Source of the DNA: Cannabis sativa
Lineage: Eukaryota > Streptophyta > Magnoliopsida > Rosales > Cannabaceae
Assembly: GCF_029168945.1 (NCBI RefSeq)
Contig: NC_083603.1
Span: forward strand, 33,391,396 to 33,455,395
Length of the DNA stretch: 64,000 bases
Direction: 5' to 3'
A program made the translations under genes and the position numbers. The notes beneath the pieces were generated by a model that worked only from the letters and a program-made list of their open reading frames with translations, was not told the origin of the DNA and did not search any database. Position 1 is the stretch's first letter. Each line of letters opens with the position of its first letter. Of this stretch, positions 1 to 10,363 are shown piece by piece.

Positions 1-72
1 GAAATAATTTCCTTGGTTGAGGCTAACTTCGGGTGCTTAAAGATGGGACTGTCGAAATCACAGAAGTTTTTG

Positions 73-886
73 CTAAACGACTGAGCAAAGGCCAAGCGTT
101 TCCTTTTGCAAAATTTGTCCTGTATCTGTCGTAACCAGATGTAGGGAGAGCTTATCCCTTGATGGTAGGCCTATATTCAAGTTCCGGTTTCTCACCATTA
201 TAAAATTTCTTAAGGAAAACCACACATTTGTTAAAAGGATGGCCAAGTTTACCACAATCTGTGCAATATTCAGGCAGTCTCTTTTATAGTAAAATTTAAC
301 CCAAAACTTATCCCTTGCTTTTGATAATGTGATCATTTGTCCCCTAAGTAAAGGCTTGGTAACATCGATTTTAACCCAAATACACAAGAAAGGACCCCAA
401 CCTTCAGACAAAGAGTCTTCAAAGACTTCTATAAATTCACCTATTATATTACCAAGTGCCTCAACCAATTGGGCCATTTTACTCATGAATGGAAATCAAT
501 ATATTTGAACCCAGAAAGGTGAATATATAAGGTTTGAAGGGGTGACATTCTAACGAACAATTGGTGTGTAAAGTAAAATGTGGTGATTTTAAAAATGGAG
601 AGGTTCTCGTAGCAGGAACGTTGCTTATCACCCTAGCATCCAATGTGAGTGTGAACATGTCTTCATCTTTAGAGATTTTGATAGGAAATCTTCCATTCCA
701 ATGCTTTGCCATTTGCCTTTGCAAGGTAGTAAGCCAAACCTTCTTAGTGGTAAGAATTTGTGTATACAGTACACAATCCAGTGCATATTCGTAATCAACA
801 TCCTCTCCATTGTCAAACTCAAAAATTGATTCCTCTTCCTCAGTGAGAGTCATTTTAGCCTTCATTTTATCATTAATAAGATCCAT
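73..886 (-). pseudogene. DUF4283 / CCHC zinc-knuckle protein relic
   Basis: Reading the minus strand from an ATG at 886, the N-terminus runs into a block with TLTEEEE and then LTTLQRQMAKHWNGRFPIKI, the look of a DUF4283 domain. Further down comes the usual FWVQIY...FMSK segment, then EGWGPFLCIWVKIDVTKPLL and finally a zinc knuckle. These pieces lie in different frames. I see shifts near 630-640 and near 290, and in-frame stops between about 515 and 600. The knuckle at 224-280 (RLPEYCTDCGKLGHPFNKC, spacing CX2CX4HX4C) is readable only in the frame shifted from the 73-486 open stretch. DUF4283/zf-CCHC_4 proteins in plants are mostly nucleic-acid-binding parts of non-LTR retrotransposons or their derivatives. 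No reverse transcriptase follows in the window (the coding order would continue off the left edge). Broken and non-functional. Confidence 0.85.
224..280 (-). other. out-of-frame CCHC zinc knuckle
   Basis: Translation of the minus strand from 280 gives RLPEYCTDCGKLGHPFNKC, with all four zinc ligands (C, C, H, C) kept. It belongs to the DUF4283 relic but is displaced by a frameshift from the open stretch upstream of it. Confidence 0.85.
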
Positions 887-1418
887 TGTAGAGATTAAAA
901 TTATTCATAATTTGAAAACAATGGAGGTTATGAATAAAGGGAGCAGTTGCAACAGGAGGATTGAAGAAATGAAAGAGATGAAACTGGCAAAACCAGAAGA
1001 CAACTGAAGGAAACAGTTAAAAACCATAAGAGGATTATAAACTGCCACAGAGCAAAATATGGCAGACGCTCGAGTTTGTTTCAAATATTGTGACGGTTGA
1101 GCACCTTAATATTAAAAATAAATAAACTTATAATAATTTTAAAAAAACCACTAAAAAGATTTTTTTTTCAAAAATTCTCTTTTTAATATTATTTTATGTA
1201 ATTTCAATAGTTATTTTAATTTTATTAAAAAAAATTACGTATAATTTTTTAATAAAATTTCATACAATTTTTTTGTCATAATATTTAATATATAATTTTT
1301 TTTATTTAAAAGGTATATTTTTGTAAGAATTTGATAATGAAGTAATTTTTTTTTAAAAAAATTATTATAAATTAAAGATATATCTTATATAAAGTAAAAA
1401 TTATAGAAATGGGGTGCA
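887..1418. other. AT-rich stretch without a gene
   Basis: Unique-looking sequence directly upstream of the DUF4283 relic, then a run of A/T homopolymers from about 1100. No coding potential, repeat border or RNA gene recognised. Confidence 0.5.
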
Positions 1419-3789
1419 TGTAACGCCCTAACAATTAGGCATGCTACGACAACCGATATGAAACCTTAATCCCACTAATCCGGGATTACTAGAAAGATAA
1501 GCACGCGTAAGTATAAACTTTATTAACAACGGAATGAAAATGTAACTTGTAATAATAGTTTTTTAAAACTTTACAATGAACCAAAAGATACAAGTTTCGG
1601 GATCCCATAAATATTTTTACAAAATATTACAAGTTTACTTCATGTGCCGACCTAAGCGGCAAATAAAAAATTTCAAAAAAAAAAAAATATATAATCATTG
1701 GTAGACCCCAATTAACTTGGTCTAGTGTGGCCTGAACATGTACAAGCACTGCCAAGCTCTCGTACTCATAGCTGATCACAGACTGATTTACCATTTCCTG
1801 CACAATACTGTACCCGTGAGCCAAGCTCAGCAAGACAGTAAAGATATCAATAATTACAAATAACATACCACATATATAATAATGCCAATTTACTTATTGT
1901 CTATTTAATATAGACATGCGTGTTATGCTCACATATCCATTTACGTCTATGTGGCATAGACCCACGTGTTACGCTCACACGTCTAAATACAATAAGGCCT
2001 TAGAATGGTTCATCTCGGTTCTAGTTACCGAGTCCAATCAAATTATGCCTTGAATGCATAATTCTTAATCTCAACATATATAGCATGACATGGCATTTAA
2101 ACATCAATAATCACTAGGATAATAACCCTAGACCATATAACCACTCATTTTAGGGTAATAACCATAATCTCGATTTTTAATTAATCACAATTATAATATT
2201 CAACATGAGCGCCACTGCGCTTATACATGCTAACTACTTCCTTAACTGATGTCCCGTGTACGTGTAGATTCCAAATCCCCGAGTGCTCCTAACCAAGTGT
2301 CGGTAATCGTAGTCACAATTTCTGAGATTCACAAATAGGATTATTCCCTAAATCCACTTCCACCAAATTATAAAATTGGCATTCAAATCTAAATAAACAT
2401 TTAAAGCTCAGAACGAGCTTTCCAATGATACTCGAAACACCTAAATCGGAGTTCAAATCACAAAGTTATGAATATTCGAATATTGCATTTGAATCTGCCC
2501 AGAAATACAAGGCGGGTCGTGGCACTCCCCACATGGGGCCGTAGCACCTGGGTTGAAAACCCAGGATTTACAAGGGGTGGGTCGCGGCACCCAGTGAGAG
2601 GGGCCGCAGCGTCTGGGTTTTAAACCCAGAAATTCCATTTCCAGCTTCGAATTTTAGCCCAACATGCACAAGGATCCCAACCAAAACATGCATACACTCA
2701 AATTCTTACCCCAAAGATTAATAGATATCAAATCAGAGCATTAGAACACATAAATCAAACTTAATCCTCATCTAAATATGCATCCCAAAATCAGATTTAA
2801 CAATATTCAAAATAAGCTCAACACTTAAGCAAATTCATCACAATTTCATATTCAAGAGCTTAAATACCTAAATCATATTTTTCAACTTACAAACAACAAT
2901 AAACAGAGTTAACAATCAGATTTCTTACTCAATATACAACCTTAAAAACTCACTAAAAAAGTAGAGATGCATAGCTCAAAATCTTACAAGTTCGAACAAC
3001 ATAATAACCATCAATTCACTCCAATCCACTACAACATGCATTCAAGAACACCCACAACTTAGAAACATTCTTTTTCAATCATCAACTTCAGCAACAAATT
3101 CAAAATTAAAATGGTGGAAATACTACCTCAAGCTCCTCACAACCCAAGCACCGAAATCTCCACCAATTTAAGCTTGAATCAAGGTTAAATTTCAAGAATC
3201 AAATTTTGGAAGAAAATGAGAAATAGGGAGGGAGAGAGAGTCGGTATGGACTGGATAAAACCAAAAAAATCCTTTTCAATTTCTACCGAAAATTCTATTT
3301 GTTGAAAATAAAACAAATTGTTGAAAAGATCAAAATGCCTCTAGGGCCATTACACAACATATACCTCAATTAAGGGCAAAATTTTCATTTAACCACACAC
3401 ACATAACTCAAATAAATTTTAGATTAATTAATCAATTATAAAATATCAAAATAAAATCTCAAAAATGTATTTCGGCCCCGAACCTGGTTTGGCCCAAAAT
3501 ACCCGATTGTGACTATACCGCGCCCACTTGTCAGAATACACTTGTAAAAGGACACAAAAAGTATACTATATAATATAGTCCAATAAGAATGCAATAATAT
3601 TAAAATTACAATTTTACCCTTTTCGGGTCAAAATACGAAAAATGCCTTTGTCTCACCAATGGGGTCTTAACATGTCATTAATCAGCATAATTTACACATA
3701 TTAAATTATATAATAATATAATTCCACATTAATACACATTGAACTAGTCAGGGTTCGCTAATTTATTTTCTTAATGTTAGGATATTACA
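1419..3789 (-). mobile_element. solo LTR, Ty3/Gypsy chromovirus type
   Basis: A 2371-bp block starts TGTAACGCCCTAAC and ends GGATATTACA, so it has TG...CA ends and a short terminal inverted repeat (TGTAA/TTACA). It is flanked by GTGCA (1414-1418) and GTACA (3790-3794), a 5-bp target-site duplication with one mismatch. The opening and layout, including a GGGATCCC about 180 bp in, parallel the Tekay-type LTRs at 36081 and 55225. By that comparison it lies in minus orientation. No internal region or second LTR is present, so it is a solo LTR left by LTR-LTR recombination. It is a different subfamily from the Tekay copy, since the interiors do not match. Confidence 0.8.
2514..2632. repeat. GC-rich tandem pair inside the solo LTR
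   Basis: Two degenerate copies about 65 bp apart, each reading GGGTCG(T/C)GGCAC...GGGGCCG(T/C)AGC and ending in a CTGGGTT...AACCCAG hairpin. They stand out sharply from the AT-rich surroundings. Confidence 0.75.
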
Positions 3790-4654
3790 GTACATTTATA
3801 AGTTTTTGGGTGAAAATAAAACTTCTTTTTTTTTGTAAGGAGATTTTATATTAATTTTTTTTGAATAAATCATAAAATTTTATTAATAGCAGTCACTCAA
3901 AATAATAGTCGGCAATCCAATTTGAACATTTCACTTATTGGAGACACGACCAGGATTATAATTAGAAAAATGAGCCAAATAATCAGCGCCTGATTCTCAG
4001 ATCATTTGGCAAAAAAACAAAAATAATATGAGATGAAAAAGATTACAACATCACAATTGTTGGCTGAAAAAATAGCCAACTAACTTAAAGACCAATAAAC
4101 GTTGAGTAATCACCAATAAAGAGTTAAGAATAATAAATAAATAGAAAGAACACACAAGATTGTATAGGTTCAACCCACTTATATATGGTGAATGACATAC
4201 TCCCCTTTTAGTTGTATTGATTGTGAGATAATGCTGTGCAGATCACTAAGAAAGATAAAATGAATTCTAGCTACAACTCTCAGGATGTTTACAAAGAATA
4301 TTCAGCAAAGTGCTCTTAGTGCGAGATTATGATTTTAGGTCCCTTCTCCTTGTGAATTCATTCACTATTTATAGGGGGAAGGGTATTACAATTAACTCTG
4401 TAAAAAGAGTGATCAAAGAGTAAATATTCTTATATTCTTGGGTGCAGTTACGATCTTTTAAAGCTCCTACAATCTTGAGTAGACCAGTCGAATTCACATT
4501 TGTAGGATTCAATTAGAGATATTTGTGGATGTTGTTGAAGAAGAAATTAAGACTTGTATAGCTTTGCCTAACTTTCCTGACTTCGTTTCTCCTGGTCGGC
4601 ATACTGACTACCCGACCAGGTCCTTTTTAGAACTTATCTTTCTTGTGGGATTAC
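3790..4654. other. non-genic stretch with possible retroelement relics
   Basis: On the minus strand around 3861-4011 a frame reads ESGADYLAHFSNYNPGRVSN followed by GLPTIILSDCY with stops. This resembles the tail of a plant RVT_3/RNase H domain, but it is too short to be sure. From 4130 to 4654 there is LTR-like sequence with a minus-strand TATAAATAG (near 4368) and repeated CCCGACCAG motifs that resume after the inserted LTR at 6600. It probably represents an unidentified older LTR element. Confidence 0.35.
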
Positions 4655-6540
4655 TGTTGGGTTTTATGCCCTATATAAAACTCTGTTTCAATGTAATCCA
4701 GATTATTCTATATCAATAAAGTAACAGAAGTAATTTTTCACTCACTTGTGTATGTTTTGGTTCACTTAATCAATTGCTTGTCTATTTGATTTATAAATTC
4801 ATCCAAACCCCTTTCACATACTTGAACATGTTTATTGTGTTGTCAACACAGTGGAAAATAAACATGACTATGTGAATAAAGTATTCCTAGATTTATCAGA
4901 ACACTGGGTTTCACTGATATGACAATCTACAACAGAGTTTACTTACATTTGGAGAAATGTTATGTTCTTTCCAGAACATAGGTTAAAGTAAAGCTCAGGT
5001 TGGATGCATGGAGTATGCATTGGAATGGACCGATATTGAACTTTGAATTAGATTTTGAAACTTACCGTAAACATCTATTCAATTCAATATCAGAAGTTGA
5101 TCCTAGATCACATGATCTAAATCCTGATATGGTTAAGCTTAATTTCAAGAGTGTTATTCGTGTTCTTTGATTTGTTAGTTAAGCCTAAAACTGTAGTTTG
5201 GGCAATACATACATTTTGGGAACACGGTAGTGCGATTGAGTGGGAGCGCTAACATAAATATGGAATCTATAGCTTCTATCTGGTGAATAGTAAGCAAAGG
5301 GTGATCTCCTTCGAGCTTAACCAAACGAGATAAATGATTGAGTACTCATTTCACTTAGTTGAAATATCATTTATACAGGGTTAAGTGTTTTAAGGATAAA
5401 ATACATTGTAGGGTGTTACGGTAATCTAAGTCCCTTTACAGTGTAGATCATCCATATAGAGGATCATTGATCACATTAGGATTATAACAATGGATAACTA
5501 ATAATGTGTCTATATGGTGGAACATATAGAGCATTCTATATACTGAGAGTGCGATTCTGAGTTCTATGTGTGGATTCAACGAAGAATTAATAAGTCAGTG
5601 AATTTAAGTGGTAAATTCAAGATCTGCTTATTGGAAGCTCGGATATATAGACCCATGGTCCCCTCACTAGTTGAGATGATATTACTTGTAGGACTCATTT
5701 AATTGATTTTAATTAATCAATTAAAAAATTCTCAAGATAAACTTGTCAGTTTGAGAATTTGGCACTCATTAAGGGCAAAACAGTAAATAGAGATTTTGAA
5801 GGGCATATTTATTAATTAGGAAACTTTAATTAGTTTCATTATTAATAAAATAAATGATAATATATTATTTGATAATTATTTTTAATTATTAAGTAATTAG
5901 ATTTATCATTAATATGGTTGAACAGTGGAATTGGCAACATTTCACAAAAAGGGAAACTATCAAGTGTAGGAAAAGGAAAGTTGGAAAAGAGGCAAGCCTT
6001 GTTTCCACATTGCTTAGGCCGGCCCCCTTTACCTTCCTTTTCCCTTGATTTTCTCAGTTCAAAATGTCAATCATAGCCCTTGGTGGTCTTCTATAAATAG
6101 AAGGCGAAGGCTTCAGAATTTAACAGATCTCTGTATAAGCTTTTCACAGCATTATTCTGAAAGAATTTTCTCTCGTAAAATTCTCTCTGAGCCGCCACCC
6201 TCTCTCTCTCTATACCATCACTGTTTCGAAATATATGAGTGCTAGAGTAGTGCCCACACACATCAAGTAATACCTCAATCATAGTGAGGAAGGCTGTGTA
6301 GATTTCAGAGACAACAAAGAAGGACTTTCGGGCTCAGATCTTGATTATACTTTGCTACAGAAAGGAATCAAGGGTTAGAGATCTGAGTGGGAGGAGACAT
6401 ATATATTCCGCTGCAATCACTGTAAGATTTCTGATACTCTTATGTGTTTAATTTCATATCGTTTTAGAAGTTCATATTTAGGTTGTTAAATCAACATACT
6501 TGTGAGTAGATCTAAGATCCTGGTAAAATAACTTCCAACA
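4655..6540 (+). mobile_element. solo LTR, 1.9-kb-LTR Copia family
   Basis: The 1886-bp block runs from TGTTGGGTTTTATGCC to ...AACTTCCAACA, the standard ends of this family in the window. Perfect 5-bp target-site duplication ATTAC at 4650-4654 and 6541-6545. A TATA box, CTATAAATAG, lies at 6091-6100, followed by a CT/GA-rich R/U5 region. No internal sequence, so a solo LTR. By eye it is nearly identical in reverse complement to the solo LTR at 10646-12525. Confidence 0.93.
6091..6100 (+). promoter_or_regulatory. LTR TATA box
   Basis: CTATAAATAG in the U3 region of the solo LTR. Equivalent boxes sit at the same LTR position in other copies: 7095-7104 (minus), 11082-11091 (minus), 41369-41378, 49342-49351 and 54328-54337. 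Confidence 0.65.
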
Positions 6541-6653
6541 ATTACTTGTGAAACATTCTTGCAAGGTAAGTCAATCCTCCCTTCTTTAGACGGCATGTTG
6601 AAGGCCCGACCAGATTCTTCCTGGAAGGCCATCTGCAACTCATGGATATTAGC
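6541..6653. other. host stretch between two LTR insertions
   Basis: About 110 bp continuing the sequence left of 4650, sharing the CCCGACCAG motif. It is bounded by the solo LTR on the left and element A on the right. Confidence 0.5.
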
Positions 6654-8543
6654 TGTTGGAAATTATTTTACCAAGATCTTAGATCTACTCACAAGTATGT
6701 TGTTTAACACCCTAAATATGAACTTTCTAAAACGATAAAATAAACACATATAAAGTTAAGAAAACCTTACATTGATGCAGCGAAATTAATGTCTCCTTTC
6801 ACTCAGATCTCTAACCCTTGTATCCTTTCTGTCGCAGAGTGTTATCAAGATCTGAGCCCGAATGTCCTTCTCTTTGAGTTTGATCCTTCACAGTCTTCCA
6901 ATCTATGATTGAGTTACTACTTGCTGTGTGTGGGCACTCACTCTATCACTAGGTTCGAAATATAGAAGAGAAAAAGAGAGAGAGAGAGAGGTTTTAGCCA
7001 ATAGTAGAAAATAGGGAAGGCTTAGTTTTTCTGAAGAGAGAAATTTCTGTCAGAAGAATAATGAAAAGTGTTATTTTGACTGAGCCATCACTTTCTATTT
7101 ATAGGCAACTACTAGGTTTAGGTTAAGAATTATTTGGCATTAAAATAATAAAAATATCAATTTGAATTTCCACAATTAGTGGCCGACCATGGTGTGAAGA
7201 TGGGCCCCACTTGATTTTGCAGTTTTAACAAATTTTATTTTTATTTTCTCAAAAACGCCAATTTTCCAATTCTAACCTTTTAAATGCCAAAACTAATTAT
7301 TTAATAACTAAAATAGATTATTAAATAATATTGTCATTTAATTTAATTATTAACTAGACATATAAAGTCCATTAATCAATAAACCTAGAATCTCTTTTCT
7401 TTACAATTTTGCCCCTGCTTAGTGAAAATTCATAAATTAGACATAGTCTAACTTTAGAAATAATTGATCAATCACGAATCAATTAATGAGTCTTACAAGC
7501 AGAATGTTCTTAACTAGAATGGGGACCATGGATCTATATGCTGAGCTTCCAATAAGTGAACCAAATTTACTAAGTAAATTCCTACTTATTAATTCTTCGT
7601 TGAATCCACTCTTAGAACTTAGAATTGCACTCTCAAACTTATATAGAGCATATTATATGTTCCACGATATAGATATGCTATCTCATTTAACCATTGTTAT
7701 AATCTTATTGTGATTTAAAGATCCTCTATATAGATAATCTACATCGAGATGGGATAATTTTACCGTTCTCACCCCTCAATGTATTTTGCCCCTTAAAACA
7801 CTTAGCTACCTGTAAATGGTGTTTAGTGATCTAATAATTAGTCAGTTAAACAAGAGCTCATCCATTTACTTCTATTTGCTAAGCTCGAAGGGAATCATCA
7901 CTTGACTTCTATACACCAGTAGAAGCTATAGATTCCATATTTATGTTCAGCATTCCCACTCAATCATACTATCATGTTCCCAAAATATACGTATCACCCT
8001 GACCCAAAAGTAGGCTTAACTAATAAATCAAAGAACATGAACAGTACTCCTGAGTTGAGCCTAAGCATATCAGGATTTAGATTCTTTTAATCTTAAGATC
8101 AACTACTGATATTGACTTGGAAAGATATATAACGGTAAGTTTGTAAGATCTTAACTTAGTTGCAATATCGGTCAAGTCCAATGTATACTCCATACATTCG
8201 AAACTAGTATACTTTAATAATGTTCTGGAAAGAACATAACACTTACTCCAAGTGTAAGTACACATCATCGCTCATTATCACATTAGTGTAAATCCAAAAC
8301 ACTGATGAAACAAGGACTTAGTCTTTTGATTCATATGATCACAATCACATTCTACTGTGTTGACGATACTGTAATTGTGAATAAACATATGATCTGGATT
8401 TAACTGATTTTGTGTGTGTGAATGTAATAAACATATTAAACCATTAGCATGTAAAATTCATGCAAACATAAATCACTTCAAATTTCTTGTATTGATTACT
8501 AATCAGATTGTAAAGAGTTTTATTTAGGGCATAAAACCCAACA
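6654..8543 (-). mobile_element. Copia element A, 3' LTR
   Basis: Minus-oriented 1890-bp LTR: on the plus strand it starts TGTTGGAAATTATTTTACC and ends GGGCATAAAACCCAACA. It is followed by a polypurine tract, so it is the 3' LTR of an element whose body extends to the right. A minus-strand TATA box lies at 7095-7104. The 5 bp outside (TTAGC) cannot be matched because the other end of A is missing. Confidence 0.88.
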
Positions 8544-8554
8544 AACTCTCACTT
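8544..8554 (-). other. polypurine tract of element A
   Basis: Minus strand reads AAGTGAGAGTT immediately before the 3' LTR. The same position in elements B, C, D and E reads AAGTGGGAGTT or close to it. Confidence 0.75.
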
Positions 8555-10363
8555 GCACTAATATAAAACAAAGTATGCAAATAGGTCAATCTAATGTCTT
8601 GATCTTCAGATCAAGTGTAGTATATTTGAATCCACCCAAACTTCTGGAAACTAGTTCATGAATACACTTATGAAACATCCTTTACTATATGCTTTACTCG
8701 TCAAGGGATACTGAAATCTTTACTGTTTTAAAAGTACATCTGAATTAACAGAAGACGCATCTCTCATATTTTAAAATATGAAACTGAGATAATACAGTGT
8801 AGACTTTTCTTCAGTAATATAACTTTTTTGGTATTTTCGAATTTACAAAGTTATAATTCTTCTCTGGTAGAGCTTGAATTATTATAGAATAACTCCTCCA
8901 CCCCCAAAGTAAGCACCATCTCAAGAATTTCGAAATGTAATGGTGAGATACAAGGACAACTGATACACAGTTCCTTAATATCTAACATATAGATCACTTT
9001 CATAAATCTTTCTTGAATATCTTCTAATGTTCCCTATTTGATTACATCTCAGATAGCTCCCACTCAATAGTAGATGTCTGGTTAAATAATACTTTTAACC
9101 TCTGATTATTTGGAGAGTTACCTAGTTGTGACTTTTGTATTAGTCTGAAACTTTAAGTTAAGACTAAGTCATCAACATAGCAGACTAGTATTTGAAGTGA
9201 AAAATATATGCCAGAGATTAAGTAATCAAAATTAAGATACCATAAAATTTTATGAGGATTAAGAATTCTAGGTTGAAGTCATTCGAATGGACTGAACTAG
9301 AGTTCTTTATCTTATTCTCATAATTCTGATAAGTTATACCTATCCGTGTGTATGGTTAGATTTGCTTTTCAGTAGTGTTCTTAAGTACCTATCACAAGTA
9401 TCAACCTGATGAAAATGGGTATAGAATTTTAAAATTCTCCCACTCAATTAAGGTAGTGTGAAACTTTATCAAAGAACTTTTATAGGTATCAAACTTTTAG
9501 TTACGGTAGTAAAAAGAAATGGAACATACAATCAAGATCAAGGATTTATATTGATAATAGCTGAATCATTATATTACTTCCATGTTTAAAGAAAATATGT
9601 GTTGCGTAGGGAATTGTGGAATAGACTCCACCCCTAAGTATATACATATAGGGTATTGTGGATAAACTCCACCCCTAAGTATATAGAGATTATGATCCAC
9701 CCCTAAAGGTTGTAAAGATCATGATTCTCTAAGTGTGATAGAGTTTATGTGGAGTTGAATACTATCCAGAGTTCATTAGATATAAAAGATCGTTGAACTG
9801 CATAGTTTTCTTAACTTTTCTCCACCCCTATCAGATCAAAAGATCCTTTTATTAAACAAATTCTTAGTAATTGTACTCGAATGAACAATTATTAATAAAC
9901 ATAGAAATAATTTCTAGTGTTTATTTAATATAACTCAATGAAGAGTTGTAAATATTATAGAATTTGCATCAATAATAAAAACACTTACACATACAAACAT
10001 ATAAATATAATGTGGTAATTGTTGATGAAGAGAAAGTAAATGAAGCTCAATCTCATAAATTGCAATGGTTTGAATTCGAAAATTAAATAAATTTTATTAA
10101 AAAAAATATTGTAACAATATGAGAAAAACAGGGATAAATATCCCTAACTAAAATTCGAAATCCAAATTGTCTTTAAACTAAAACAATTATTTCAAAAATA
10201 AATAGCAGAGCTTCATCTTCATCTGGACGATTTCACCCTTGGTCCAGCTTTCCGATCCAACTCATTTGAGTTCAAGTAGCTTGGCCTATAAGAAGAAGAA
10301 AAACAAATAAACAAAGTTAATCCAGAATCAAAAATCCAGTTGGATAATAATTCACTAAAACTC
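8555..10363 (-). pseudogene. eroded Copia pol remnant of element A
   Basis: About 1.8 kb between gag and the polypurine tract where a full Copia pol would need roughly 3.5 kb or more. No frame stays open. Short stretches still align with the pol of element C: near 8890-8930 the minus strand has GATGGTGCTTACTTTGGGGG, the RNase H segment that reads MVFTLGGG in C, and near 9060 the TGAGTGGGAGC segment that element D also carries. Repeated CTCCACCCCTAA stretches at 9627-9710 are further scrambled remnants. The same kind of remnant occurs in B, D and E, so the damage was largely inherited by the copies. Confidence 0.7.

Noticed and set aside
4525..4719. 64-codon plus-strand open stretch
   Set aside because: It crosses the solo-LTR border at 4655, so the reading is accidental.
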